DNA from: Pseudomonadota bacterium
GTDB lineage: Bacteria > Pseudomonadota > Gammaproteobacteria > Xanthomonadales > SZUA-38
Direction of reading: 5' to 3'
Length of the DNA stretch: 64,000 nucleotides
Assembly (NCBI GenBank): GCA_039033415.1
Contig: JBCCCR010000014.1
Coordinates: 1-64,000, forward strand
Positions 54,501 through 59,888 of the stretch are shown piece by piece. The notes under the pieces were generated by a model. That model did no database searches and was not told the origin of the DNA. It saw only the letters and a program-made list of their open reading frames with translations. Every line of letters begins with the position of its first letter. Positions within the stretch are counted from its first letter, which is position 1. The translations under genes and the position numbers were made by a program.

Positions 54501-55842
54501 TCGGGCTCAGATTGGCCACGCCATTGTCTTTGGTGATGCTGACGTTGACGCCGCGGTCCACCGTCACGGTGTCGTTGCCGGCGCTGGCGTTGTGCAGACT
54601 GTCGCCGGGGTAGCTACCGGTCACGGTGATCTCGCCGGTGGCAGTTGGGGTGATCTGGCAGGTTCCGGTGCCGCCGCTGAGCGTTACAACACAGGTGTCT
54701 CCGGCGCCGGACACGTTTACGGTGCCGCCCGGCGTCTGGTTGCCGTTGGTCGAAGCGACCGTCACCGTCACCGTCAGCGCCGCGTTAGCCGTGGCGGTCC
54801 CCGGCAGCGTCACGGTGGTGGAGGTATTGGCGGCCACCACGTCGTGGCTGACGCCGGTGGTATCGCTCGAGCCGTTGAAGTTCCCGTTGGCGGCATAGAC
54901 CGCCGTCACGTTCTGCGAACCGAGTGCGGTGGGGGTGATGTTACAGCTGGTCGCCGGCAGCGTGGCGGTACAGGAATCGCTGCCCCAGCTCAGCACCACC
55001 GAGCCCGTGGCCGGGGCGGCGCTGGGCGGCGTGGTCGTCAGACTGAAGCTCGCCGCAAACGGGTTCAGGGCAAAAGAGTCGGTCCCGAGTGTGCCGGACA
55101 GCACGGTCAGCGTCGTGTCAGCGCGCGTCACCGTGTGAGCTATCCCCGTTGAGTCGGTAGACCCAATGAAATCACCGTCTCCCGCGTAGCTGGCGGTCAC
55201 GTTGTTGGTACCAATTGCGGTGGGGGTGATGTTGCAGCTTGTCGCCGGCAGCGTGGCCTGGCAGGTGTCGCTGCCCCAGGTGAGCGTCACCGTACCGGAC
55301 GGCGAGCCGGACCCGGGTGAGTCAACGGTCAGCGAAAAGCTGGCCGCAAAGGGCGTGTTGAACTGGCTGTCGATGGCGAGCGAACCGGCCAGCACCGCCA
55401 GGGTCGTGTCGGCCGCAGCGACCGTCAGGCTGCCGGTCGTCGAACTTGCGTTGAACGCCATCGAGTCAGCCGGCGCAAAGGTCGCCGTGACGGATGTTCC
55501 GGCCTGAGCGGAGGAAAACGATTCGGTGCAGGAATAGTTGCCGCCGGCGTCGAGCGCCGCGTCGGTGCAGATTGCACCACCGCCGACGGTAAAGGTGACC
55601 GCCACCGAACCGGTGGGCGTTGTCGACCCAGAAGCCGGCGAGACGGTTCCCGAGAAGGTGACCGTTTGTCCAACCACCGGCGAAGCTGGCGCAGTGTCTA
55701 GCGACGTGGTGGTATTGACCTGAGCCCAAGCTGCCGGAGACGACAGCACCCACAGCGCTGCAAACGCGCTACAAAACACCCTTAAACGCATACGCTTTTC
55801 CATAGCCAACATGCTTTTGACGCCGCGTTTCACCGGCTCCAT
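42559..55842 (-). CDS. 4427-residue secreted Ig-like/DUF11 protein with nested beta-propellers
   Basis: Largest gene in the window (13.3 kb). A signal peptide ends near residue 41 (SSPAAWAQ); alternative starts at 55803 or 55791 are possible. Four Big_3-like Ig modules (about 42-432) are followed by 12 DUF11-like modules, each with the pattern [DN]Lx(I/V)(T/S)K ... YT(I/V)xVSNxGPS ... WxC ... Cxx(S/A)GxGxI. Five beta-propeller blocks of VSPDGxHVYVAG repeats are inserted within DUF11 modules 4 to 8. The tail has IFRDGFEA, then a 30-residue stretch ending ALPERDA. It is probably secreted or surface-bound, extended and multivalent; the ligand is unknown. First gene of a five-gene operon. Confidence 0.85.
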   Translation of the reverse strand: MEPVKRGVKSMLAMEKRMRLRVFCSAFAALWVLSSPAAWAQVNTTTSLDTAPASPVVGQTVTFSGTVSPASGSTTPTGSVAVTFTVGGGAICTDAALDAGGNYSCTESFSSAQAGTSVTATFAPADSMAFNASSTTGSLTVAAADTTLAVLAGSLAIDSQFNTPFAASFSLTVDSPGSGSPSGTVTLTWGSDTCQATLPATSCNITPTAIGTNNVTASYAGDGDFIGSTDSTGIAHTVTRADTTLTVLSGTLGTDSFALNPFAASFSLTTTPPSAAPATGSVVLSWGSDSCTATLPATSCNITPTALGSQNVTAVYAANGNFNGSSDTTGVSHDVVAANTSTTVTLPGTATANAALTVTVTVASTNGNQTPGGTVNVSGAGDTCVVTLSGGTGTCQITPTATGEITVTGSYPGDSLHNASAGNDTVTVDRGVNVSITKDNGVANLSPNQPTAYDLVVTHEVPAGGASGLGAIRVIVDDSIPAALDKDTLECPAAVDPEDPCWSYCPGIPTDPATDYTISNCPVALVEGSGDIDGEIIELAEGSSTTIVINARVDAGFTSGSISNTATVTLDSAETFTITDITPGDNTSTDTDPVGTGTDLQVVKDDGVTSAIPGTEHTYTITVSNVGFVGANGIQVDDTFPIFNGTSVTAGFVAGTISWQCEATNGACCLSNGSNEQCGLSGPTDPVVDDVIDRLVDMPSNSTLTFTATGTLAATATGTLSNTATGTLPVGTNDFDTGNNTSTDNNTVLSPVANLRISKIALPVTQASPSDPFQLSYDIVVTNDGPSFAAGVAVSDPFDLSTDFLANTVSWTCVIQGAAPSACGAPSATGVGDLTATVDLAPGDAAVFAVQIQVDSAAQGQINNTASVSWAGGTDPTPGDNDADATARLTGSAVLSVFNSDGLTSGVPGEEVTYTVQVSNAGPDTVFGARVIDFFPAEVEAVSWSCDATTPIPGDLSVLDFYSDGLNLGDPTSLTVSPDGAHVYATAASASSLVAYTRFNVPGPNFGRLTPLQVELDGVSSTGSAADLVEGLEGASAVVVSPDGRHVYGAGAVDGGIAIFLRNTLSGSPDFGRLDYGTDFTDALLAGVSDLVISPDGEQLYAITNGAVVVISRDSGSGTLTLLTSYAAPAGADPRLVISADGSHLYHVAGTSLRSWSRDTDSVSGTFGELSQIGADLTLSAGGTDVTISGDGAHVYTAQGSAISAFSRVAQSGVLTLITSYSAPASIGGANGIAVSPDGEHAIVTAGASDAVLVFRRGAAGTLTFEQELINGSGSPAIGGIGAPASPVFGPEGQHVLVTSAMDVGGPAPAITVLNRRAPDPLFALIEVEENGVDDPADTGPAVSGLNGASAVAVSPDRSHVYVAGLGDDAVSVFARDPDSGVSAGTEGRHMDFIASYGAATGISDMEEPTDIVLSSDGAFLFVASQVSNSINVFSRDNNSASGTFGELTHLPALTQIDGAGADGLLGVTGLALAVGDEHLYSAGRFDGAIGLFDFDPSAPSLTFREVSANGIDGVVSLAGVFDLVVAPSGSHVVAISAEDDSVVVFERDITPIGADRGSLTFQQALPLDTNSQPLGLDISRDGEHVYVAAQTNSTLYALARDTLDSSPTFGDVRLIDTYVDGQDGIDGIGGARAVAVNRDGSRVYVGAENAGAVAIFGRNPDSNSANFGFLDLLDVRQQGVDGVSGLVQVYDVAVSGDGRHTYAAALDSNALTAFALGIGSSCTAVGSGNIDDTVTIGANGSVTYTAVASLRSDAVFGNTQCLTESGVTPAANPAALCNVATVELPEGFDDPDEAVDQDNQVTDNDTVLNPRADLVVTKTDSQVSAIAGEALTYTVSVVNQGPSDAINGSPSAVTISDDLDDVLFDPASITWSCDAVGSGAVSFVDAEFDETSGVTTLDGASAVATGADPDGVAGPLGEYVYVASVLDSSLTVFERDPLSQLLTEVASVDSSTVAGLGGARDVVVTADGRYVYVAGQSSDSIVAFEVVDGGGGTLQLNLIDTESATTGTPSLNQPVALALSPGEDNVYVAAANSSAVVVLARDSDFGTLSFVEDELDGADDPTDLGAAVSGQAGASDVVVSADGAHVYVAGAASGAVVIYDRDGGGGALSFAGALTSALAGYDLTGVASLVSSSNGEQIYVAIADLNAVAVLQRNNSSASNDFGQLTPDQLIQQGDAGVFGLARPNSLAVSLDAFHVYGTAGQSNTLFFFNRDRATGRLSFGGVAQDGALGADGLAGASGVAVTLDGSAVLTAASQDDAVASFSRTQDSSCQESGAGDLVNLPINLAAGGQLTFTIDVNVSAAATGAQLTNTATVSASIDDATGNNSATDTTLLNPEADLSITKSDGRAEFDGLAGALSVTVAESVGGSHVYVAGASEAAIAILRRESDGGSPEFGELSFAGVAANGVDGIAGLTDVREVAAAADGANVYTVAFVDNVLNVFARDEASGALSSVQVLTDGVAGISGMNGPTALALAPDQGHVYVTGANVDSLAIFSRETSGANVGQLTFVGSVQNGADSVTGMDEPVDVVVSADDMHVYVAGKSGSSIVAFSRNPNPGSSQYGQLTYVATYTDQAVGIDGIAGVDRLALTDDGAYLYALGPDDQSVAVFARNSGDGTLAFVSRNQDGIGGVTGLAAGGDLLTVDDTYLYIASRSGAAVLRFDINVDGTLTGFTRVRDGDASSQPGVVVSGLAGAAGLAVDAGANQLYVAGAQANAISGFQRDAVDGSLDFAQSFVDGRGGVAPGDTVEYTIEVSNAGPSDVVQAIVTDAFPGEFEDVRWFCEAEIGAECRLDCLPPDFCPGNINEPVNLEVGTRVVFTAFGTVRPGETGTLSNTATVTAPAGVSDPNPDNNTATDSDTLLSPLSDLLISQSVLPANPVPGQPVTLTISATSAGPSFARQNRVTSLIPEALTDIAWACVASPVPGLLDLVDSYSSGLSGDPDAIVATVISPDRNNLYALARDGATSVILQYERNASDGTLSAVPTAYVNGQSGIDGIGGASGAVFSADGMFLYVAASEDDSVAVFSRDTTTGDLTFVERQLDGLNGVVGLGGAIDVILSPNEQQLYAAGSDDDAIVVFDRAADGTLTFQSVIRQTQAGVDGLNGVRALAATQDGRFVYAAGELNDAIGVFARELADGDLSFSSTLQNFQLGADVLAAPTDLALSPDEAFLVVAGSGSDAVGVFARDADTGEVALVSSVINGAGGITGLAQPQSLEFARDGSVLYVAAAGSETVTGLRFDAGVLSLIETYDTTDFPTLSGLTALTVSSDSGFLILAAGNGPDLTVLGVADGSTCTDAGTGSISDVVDLSVDGSVVYTVSAVVGSSARGLLDLTSEIVPGPTVEDPDVANNNATFAPPPDLIPTTELSTTKTDGLERVVAGQAVSYDMTVSNAGISDAIGIAVSDAPPVFPTQTAGLIESSIAWSCTPAAPLGTAAVIMSSAEPGLAGAKALAITASGETLFVAGGDQSVISFSVAGDGSLTPLEKLSDGDSVTGGTISGMTDPAALAVSPDDRFLYVAGGTDDAIVVFAIGAGGVLTYQETLLRAAAPGLDGPAALVFSPDGGQLYAVATDGDAVVVLAIDGITGGLSFVDRERDGFGTIPEVNVIAGAADLVISPDGRFVYVAGADGDSLAVFERSSQNGALDYVSVLRQGDGQVGGPGTPTLVAGLTDVTSLTLSPGGAYLYAGSPTEAVVAVFALDSETGAPTLLDTIGDATTPGVTMAGLTQLQQADGSELLLALAPAGDAVLAYRRSWDTGLLVPVGELAAGGQGFTASVNRPGSDQLYALGAADQTLTTLSLQPYATCDSFAGTGSGFAQTMTLTNGAAASFNLQALVDPRARGVLTNTLTAAIEGNALDSNLLDNNATDLTIIDVETDLSITKAVQPSTVNAGETVAFTITVSNAGPSAALGASVSDLFDPAFANISWTCTPGPEAACPASGTGDISASVDIPVDGEVVFSVNATVLPSVLGEVSNTAQVLTEEPAAPAAVTDPNLDNNLATALLTVESSADISVNKSLSGGAPLAGTDVNYIVVVENLGPSDAQAPVNVVDLLPAQLVDGSWTCIAFNGAACETSGTGSIDEDVTLPAGARVEFALRAALPSNVSEGFNLINDALATLPPPSTDPDEANNADSAEAAVTTQADLSLSKTAARAVLDPAGSPGTNRYTLTVSNAGPSDAVGVQLTDAVPAEITGIFNDSCGGSGTLPYSCDIGTLAAGASASVSFDVRYDANALGLVTNTGTAAAITPDPIGANNTASADVELVSGPDLAVTIDDGEVGALPGNRLTYTVEVRNIGSADALGVGLTVPVPSELLEVTWRCLQAICPATDGVGSIDETLDLAAGERVVFEIEARVDPALDPVAVPQVTVTATADFAGDIDQSNNTASDINLMLEIIFRDGFEALVVGLKSAWATASANARGWLAAAALPERDA
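44440..45573 (-). repeat. Propeller block 5, inserted in a DUF11 module
   Basis: 378 residues between Cys3423 (IAWSCTPA) and Cys3802 (PYATCDSFAG). Blades have the VSPDDRFLYVAGG and VFSPDGGQLYAVA pattern. The flanking cysteines are those of an ordinary DUF11 module, so the block is an insertion. Confidence 0.8.
45970..47091 (-). repeat. Propeller block 4, inserted in a DUF11 module
   Basis: 374 residues between Cys2917 (IAWACVASP) and Cys3292 (DGSTCTDAGTG). Blades such as GVFARDADTGEV and LSPNEQQLYAAGSDDD mark the repeats; the flanking DUF11 module resumes at CTDAGTGSISDVVDL. Confidence 0.8.
47629..48795 (-). repeat. Propeller block 3, inserted in a different DUF11 loop
   Basis: 389 residues (about 2350-2738) between ITKSDGRA and GVAPGDTVEYTIEVSN, that is, after the first beta strand of the DUF11 module and not at the Cys-Cys loop used by the other blocks. 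Typical blade: VVSADDMHVYVAGKSG. Confidence 0.8.
49033..50220 (-). repeat. Propeller block 2, inserted in a DUF11 module
   Basis: 396 residues between Cys1874 (ITWSCDAVGSG) and Cys2271 (DSSCQESGAGDL). Blades such as VVVSADGAHVYVAGAASG are present; the module resumes as GAGDLVNLPINLAAGGQLTF. Confidence 0.8.
50677..53004 (-). repeat. Propeller block 1 (double length), inserted in a DUF11 module
   Basis: 776 residues between Cys946 (VSWSCDATTP) and Cys1723 (GSSCTAVGSG), about twice the 374-396 of the other blocks. It therefore probably holds two consecutive propellers, with blades such as VVSPDGRHVYGAGAVDGG and VAVSPDRSHVYVAGLGDD. Confidence 0.8.
54925..55257 (-). repeat. Direct DNA repeat encoding Ig modules 2 and 3
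   Basis: The stretches at 54925-54966 and 55216-55257 differ at only a few positions (both read roughly TGCGGTGGGGGTGATGTT then CAGCT, GTCGCCGGCAGCGTGGC) and are 291 bp, or 97 codons, apart. They encode the near-identical ATLPATSCNITPTA words of two adjacent Ig-like modules, indicating recent duplication or gene conversion. Confidence 0.75.
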
Positions 55843-56270
55843 TTACCCGCACATCATCGATGTACAGGCCCCCCGGAGTCCGGCGACCTCGGCTGGTGCT
55901 TTCACTAATTGTGATTGCCCCCCAAGCCGCCACTATAGGCCTGTCTGTTTCTCAGGGAAAGCGTTCCGCCGCCAGGAAGCGTCAGTTAACAAAGTCTTAC
56001 AAAGTATTTCTCGTAAGCTGGGCGAACCCTGACCCACGTTTCGAAAGGCCCCGAATCGGCGCTGTTGAAATGCCGCCAGCGCCCGCCGTGCCGTGGTTTT
56101 CCATCGGTGGCTTCCGCCCTGGCAAGCGCCGGCGAGGCATGGAAAAACGCGAGCGGCAACAGGATTAATCGATCCTTATGCTCGCAATTTTCTGGCAAAC
56201 GCGCCCTGCGCTAGGAAAGGCGGCGTGGCGGCCCGGCGGGAGGCTCAGAAACGGGCCTCAACCGCGTTCG
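55843..56270. other. Intergenic region upstream of the giant operon
   Basis: 428 bp between the start of the 4427-residue gene and the stop of the SDR gene, both on the minus strand. It has no convincing ORF, and is somewhat AT-richer at 55900-56010. It should hold the promoter of the five-gene operon and the terminator of the SDR gene; I saw no clear terminator hairpin. Confidence 0.5.
55932..55960 (-). promoter_or_regulatory. Candidate promoter of the giant operon
   Basis: Reading the minus strand, a good -10 (TATAGT, 55937 to 55932) lies about 90 bases before the start codon, with a weak -35 (TTTCCC, 55960 to 55955) at 17-bp spacing. Only the -10 is convincing; an activator-dependent promoter would fit the poor -35. 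Confidence 0.3.
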
Positions 56271-56963
56271 TCAGGCCGGAATCTCCGAGCCGTCCCAGGC
56301 CAGGTGATTGCCGCTGCGCTCTGGGGTGAGCGACTCGATGACGTTGAGGAGGTGACTGGCCGACTGCTCGGGGGTGAACAGCTGATCGGCCGGAACGTTG
56401 CGCTGAAAGGGTTCCGACAATGGCGTTGCAACCGTTCCCGGATGCAGCGCGACGCAAGTCAGCCGCGGAGCGCGGCGAGCGCACTCGATAGCCAGCGTAC
56501 GAATACCCATCACCAGCGCCGCTTTGGACATCCGGTAACTGTACCAACCGCCTCGACGGTTATCGCTGATACTCCCGACACGGGCGGCAAGGCTGGCAAA
56601 AACGGCTGGCTCGTCGTGCGTCAGCAGGGGGACAAGATGTCGTGCCAGCAGCAAGGGCCCAATCGCGTTGACCGCGAGGACCGCGCTCATCGACGGCTGG
56701 CGGATATCCTTGAGCTGCTTCTCCGGCTGCCAGTCCGAGCCGTGCAGGGTGCCGGTTGCGTTGATCACCCAGTGCAGCCGATCGACGCTTCCTTTCAGCT
56801 GCTCCGCGAGCTCCGAGACGCTGTCTTCGCAGGTGAGGTCGACCGCGTGGTCGGCGCCGGACCGCGCGGCCGTCAGGATGGTCGCGTCGGGCCGTCGCCT
56901 GGCAGTCTGTTCTCTCAGCGCCTGTCCGATTCCCCCGGAGGCACCTACTAGCAAAATGTTCAC
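56271..56963 (-). CDS. Short-chain dehydrogenase/reductase (SDR)
   Basis: 230 residues, single-domain Rossmann enzyme. The cofactor loop is GASGGIG (7-13), the core has WVINATGTLHG and, for the active site, LASLAARVGSI (Ser) and YSYRMSKAA (Y-x3-K). It resembles the C-factor/CsgA-like SDR subgroup. Ser-Tyr-Lys are all present, so it should be active as an NAD(P)-dependent oxidoreductase on an unknown alcohol or ketone. Its stop lies 428 bp upstream of the giant operon start on the same strand, and the start is head-to-head with the SGNH hydrolase. Confidence 0.88.
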   Translation of the reverse strand: MNILLVGASGGIGQALREQTARRRPDATILTAARSGADHAVDLTCEDSVSELAEQLKGSVDRLHWVINATGTLHGSDWQPEKQLKDIRQPSMSAVLAVNAIGPLLLARHLVPLLTHDEPAVFASLAARVGSISDNRRGGWYSYRMSKAALVMGIRTLAIECARRAPRLTCVALHPGTVATPLSEPFQRNVPADQLFTPEQSASHLLNVIESLTPERSGNHLAWDGSEIPA

Positions 56964-56969
56964 ATCACT

Positions 56970-57797
56970 ATGCTCATCTCCGACCCGTCATCCTGGCGTG
57001 ACGGCCAGGCGACAAAAACGTGTCCGGGGAGATCCTGTCGCGCCGTCGCGATAGAATTGGCGCGTGCGTTGCCGTCAAAACTATCCGTGCTGAGATCCCG
57101 CTGGCACGCCAGCGTGTTCTGGCTTTCCTTCCCGTTTGTGTTGCCTCAGGCGCTTTGGCTGAGACACCGAACCAACACCCTCCCCGGGGCACCGGGCCCA
57201 GGGCTTGGCCAGGAGGGTAAGCCCGTCACGCTGCGGATCTTAGGACTGGGCGACTCAATTATCGACGGCGTGGGTACACCTCATCGCAGCCGGTCGCTCA
57301 CCGCACAGATCGCTCGCCATCTGGCGGACGGCGCCAGCTGGCACGCGTTAGGGCGCAGCGGTTACCGCACCTGGCAAACCGCCAGCCAGCTCCTCCCGGA
57401 GCTGGGACCGGAACCCTATGATCTGGTGGTCATATCCACCGGAGTGAACGACATCACCGGTCTGGTCAGCATGAAAAGTTTCGCGGCGGGCTTGTCGAAG
57501 ATTGATAACGTGCTTCGGCGCCACTCGCCTGAGGCCCATATCCTGCTGCTGGGCGTGCCGCCGATGTGGCACTTCCCAGCGCTCCCGCAGCCGCTTCGCT
57601 GGGCCATCGGACAGCGGGCCCGGGCCTTCCAGCTCGCGGGCCAGCTGGCCGCCGAACGGCTGGGCTGGAGGTTTCTAGCCAGCGACTTCGTACCCGAACC
57701 CGAAGAGTTTGCCGATGACGGCTACCATCCCAATGCTGACGCCGTCTGCCGTTGGGCCGAGGATATTGCCGCCTTTGCCGCCCGCATGGGCGCCTGA
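56970..57797 (+). CDS. SGNH/GDSL-family hydrolase
   Basis: Up to 275 residues. The ATG at 56970 is only 6 bp from the divergent SDR start, so a later start (TTG 57069 or GTG 57087) is more credible, giving about 240 residues with a hydrophobic segment (ASVFWLSFPFVLPQALWL) that could anchor or export it. Block I is LGLGDSIIDGVG (nucleophile Ser), block III is STGVNDI, and block V is DGYHPNADA (Asp and His of the triad). Family members are esterases, lipases or carbohydrate-acyl hydrolases; substrate unknown. Confidence 0.8.
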   Translation: MLISDPSSWRDGQATKTCPGRSCRAVAIELARALPSKLSVLRSRWHASVFWLSFPFVLPQALWLRHRTNTLPGAPGPGLGQEGKPVTLRILGLGDSIIDGVGTPHRSRSLTAQIARHLADGASWHALGRSGYRTWQTASQLLPELGPEPYDLVVISTGVNDITGLVSMKSFAAGLSKIDNVLRRHSPEAHILLLGVPPMWHFPALPQPLRWAIGQRARAFQLAGQLAAERLGWRFLASDFVPEPEEFADDGYHPNADAVCRWAEDIAAFAARMGA

Positions 57798-57818
57798 AAC
57801 CGTCCCGCCACCGACACA

Positions 57819-58208
57819 TCAACCTGCCCGCCGGAGCGTTACATCTCCCACCAGAGCCGCCAGCAGGATGACGACGGCCGCGACGTCAATCCAGGCGACT
57901 TTGATCAGGCTCGCGTTGCTGGTGCCGCCCAGACCGATGATCAGCAGATAGCCGACCATGCTGGTGAGGCCGGCCAAGGCCGCGGCGGTCCGCAGCTCCG
58001 TCCGGAATGCCGCCGCCACCAGTAAAGCGCCGACGATGCTCAGCAGAAGGGCCCGATGCTGCATCAGCAGCGCCAGGTCCGTGTCAGCGATGCTGACCTG
58101 ATAAAGACGCTGGAGCTGCGCGGCACCGATCACCCCGATCACCGGTAGGAAGTTGATCAGTCCTACGGCCAAAAAACCGCTAGCGACAAGTTGGGATAAT
58201 AGGCTCAT
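57819..58208 (-). CDS. Small integral membrane protein
   Basis: 129 residues from the ATG at 58208 (the frame is open to 58259). Four hydrophobic segments (LVASGFLAVGLINFLPVIGV, LLLSIVGALLVAAAF, ALAGLTSMVGYLLIIGLG, VAAVVILLAALVGDV) make it an inner-membrane protein of about the DoxX-like size class; the loops carry NASLIKVAW and ADTDLALLMQHR. The convergent SGNH gene ends 21 bp away. Function unknown. Confidence 0.65.
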   Translation of the reverse strand: MSLLSQLVASGFLAVGLINFLPVIGVIGAAQLQRLYQVSIADTDLALLMQHRALLLSIVGALLVAAAFRTELRTAAALAGLTSMVGYLLIIGLGGTSNASLIKVAWIDVAAVVILLAALVGDVTLRRAG

Positions 58209-58350
58209 TGGTTGAGCTTGCCCGCCGGTTTGCGGCGCGACAATAACCTTTGAGGTCATAGCGTCGGGTCTATCGTGCTACCAGACCAACTTGCGGCATG
58301 TGCTTTTGCGCCAGCGCTGAACTGAGGGCGACATAAAACCGGTCGGTCGC

Positions 58351-59817
58351 TCAGTTTCTCCAGAACACGGGCGTAAACAAAATCAGCAGGGTAAACAGCT
58401 CCAGGCGGCCCATCACCATAGCCAGGCTCAGAACCCACTTGGCTGGATCAACCAGATCGGCGTAGTGCGGCCCTGCCTGGCCCAGCGCGGGACCCAGATT
58501 GTTCATACAGGCGAGCACCGAGGAGACGGCGGTGACCAGGTCAACGCCAAAGCCGGTCAGGATCAGCGCAAACAGGCAAAAGCAGAGGATATAGACCGAA
58601 AAGAAACCCCACACGGACTGGATGACTTTTTCCGAAGCGCTGCGGTTGCCGAGCTTGACCGGCGCCAGGGCGCTCGGGTGGACGAGGCGCACCATCTCGC
58701 GCCAGCCCTGCTTATAGAGCAGCAGCACCCGGATCACCTTCATGCCGCCGCCGGTCGAGCCGGCACAGGCGCCAACGCAGCTGAGCAGGAGCAGCAGCAG
58801 CGGCAGCGTGGCCGGCCAGAGATAGAAGCTATCGGTGGCAAACCCGGCCGTGGTGCCGATGGAGATCACCTGAAACATCCCGTACCGAATGGCCTGAAGC
58901 GCGTCCGGATAGACGCTGTTGCTCCAGAGCTGCCAGCTGCAAAACACGGTTGCGGCGATGATCAGTCCAATGTAAGTCTTGAGCTCGGGATCACCTTTGT
59001 AGGGCGACATGCTGGCGCGGTGCCAGGCCATAAAATGCAGCGCAAAGTTGATCCCCGCGACAAACATGAAGAGCATGCAGATCACTTCGATCGCTGGGCT
59101 GTTGAAATAGCCGATGCTCAGGTCGTGCGTCGAAAAGCCGCCGATCGCCACGGTGGAAAACGCATGGCCTACCGCGTCGAAGATCGACATCCCCGCAATC
59201 CAGTAGGCGAGCGCACACGTCAACGTGATCCACAGGTAAAGGTTCCACAGAGCCTTGGCCGTCTCGGCAATGCGCGGCGTGAGCTTGTTGTCTTTCATCG
59301 GCCCGGGCGTCTCAGCGCGGTAGAGCTGCATCCCGCCGATGCGCAGCATGGGCAGGACGGCGACCGCCAGCACGATGATCCCCATGCCGCCGAGCCATTG
59401 CAGCTGCTGGCGATAGAACAGGATGCCTTTCGGCAAATAGTCGATGCCGGTCAGCACGGTGGCGCCGGTGGTGGTAAGCCCGGACATGGACTCAAAGACC
59501 GCATCGGTCAGCGACAGCTCCGGCTGACTGGAGAGAAACAGCGGCACCGATCCAGCCAGCCCGAGCACCAGCCAGCAGGCGACGACCACCACAAAACCAT
59601 CCCGGATCCGCAGCTCGCGGCGAATGTGGCGGACCGGGTACCAGCACAGTGCGCCCAGGGCCGCCAGCATCGCAAATCCTTCAAGAAACGGCGTGGCGCT
59701 GCCGTCTGCATACAGGTAGCCGACCAGCGCCGGCGGCAGCATGGTGACACTCGACAGAACCAGCAGCACGCCAACAATCCGCTGGATCGACTGGAACCGA
59801 GGGCTGCTAACGGCCAC
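58351..59817 (-). CDS. trkH: Trk-type potassium uptake protein TrkH
   Basis: 488 residues, standard. Four pore-loop selectivity segments are visible: [10 protein letters not shown] (about 112), VAIGGFST (about 221), IGTTAGFAT (about 318) and CMNNLGPAL (about 435), each with the conserved glycine. Ten or more membrane helices surround them. It forms the K+ channel of the Trk system in the inner membrane and is gated by TrkA, encoded upstream 71 bp away. The whole set is cotranscribed with ntrX and ntrY by position. Confidence 0.96.
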   Translation of the reverse strand: MAVSSPRFQSIQRIVGVLLVLSSVTMLPPALVGYLYADGSATPFLEGFAMLAALGALCWYPVRHIRRELRIRDGFVVVVACWLVLGLAGSVPLFLSSQPELSLTDAVFESMSGLTTTGATVLTGIDYLPKGILFYRQQLQWLGGMGIIVLAVAVLPMLRIGGMQLYRAETPGPMKDNKLTPRIAETAKALWNLYLWITLTCALAYWIAGMSIFDAVGHAFSTVAIGGFSTHDLSIGYFNSPAIEVICMLFMFVAGINFALHFMAWHRASMSPYKGDPELKTYIGLIIAATVFCSWQLWSNSVYPDALQAIRYGMFQVISIGTTAGFATDSFYLWPATLPLLLLLLSCVGACAGSTGGGMKVIRVLLLYKQGWREMVRLVHPSALAPVKLGNRSASEKVIQSVWGFFSVYILCFCLFALILTGFGVDLVTAVSSVLACMNNLGPALGQAGPHYADLVDPAKWVLSLAMVMGRLELFTLLILFTPVFWRN

Positions 59818-59888
59818 AGCGGCTCCCGTGCGCGGCTCGACGGCGGTGGGCTCGGATCATGCGCATGGCGTCAGCGTCCTGCGGACCA

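Noticed and set aside
42559-55842. Idea that the giant gene is an adjacent-gene fusion or assembly artefact
   Set aside because: The frame is open for 13.3 kb with regular module lengths, and the domain insertions preserve the host Ig domains, which random fusion would not.
31522-55842. Rhs/YD-repeat or type VI/contact-dependent toxin
   Set aside because: No YD repeats, no polymorphic toxin tip, no immunity gene, and no secretion-system gene beside it.
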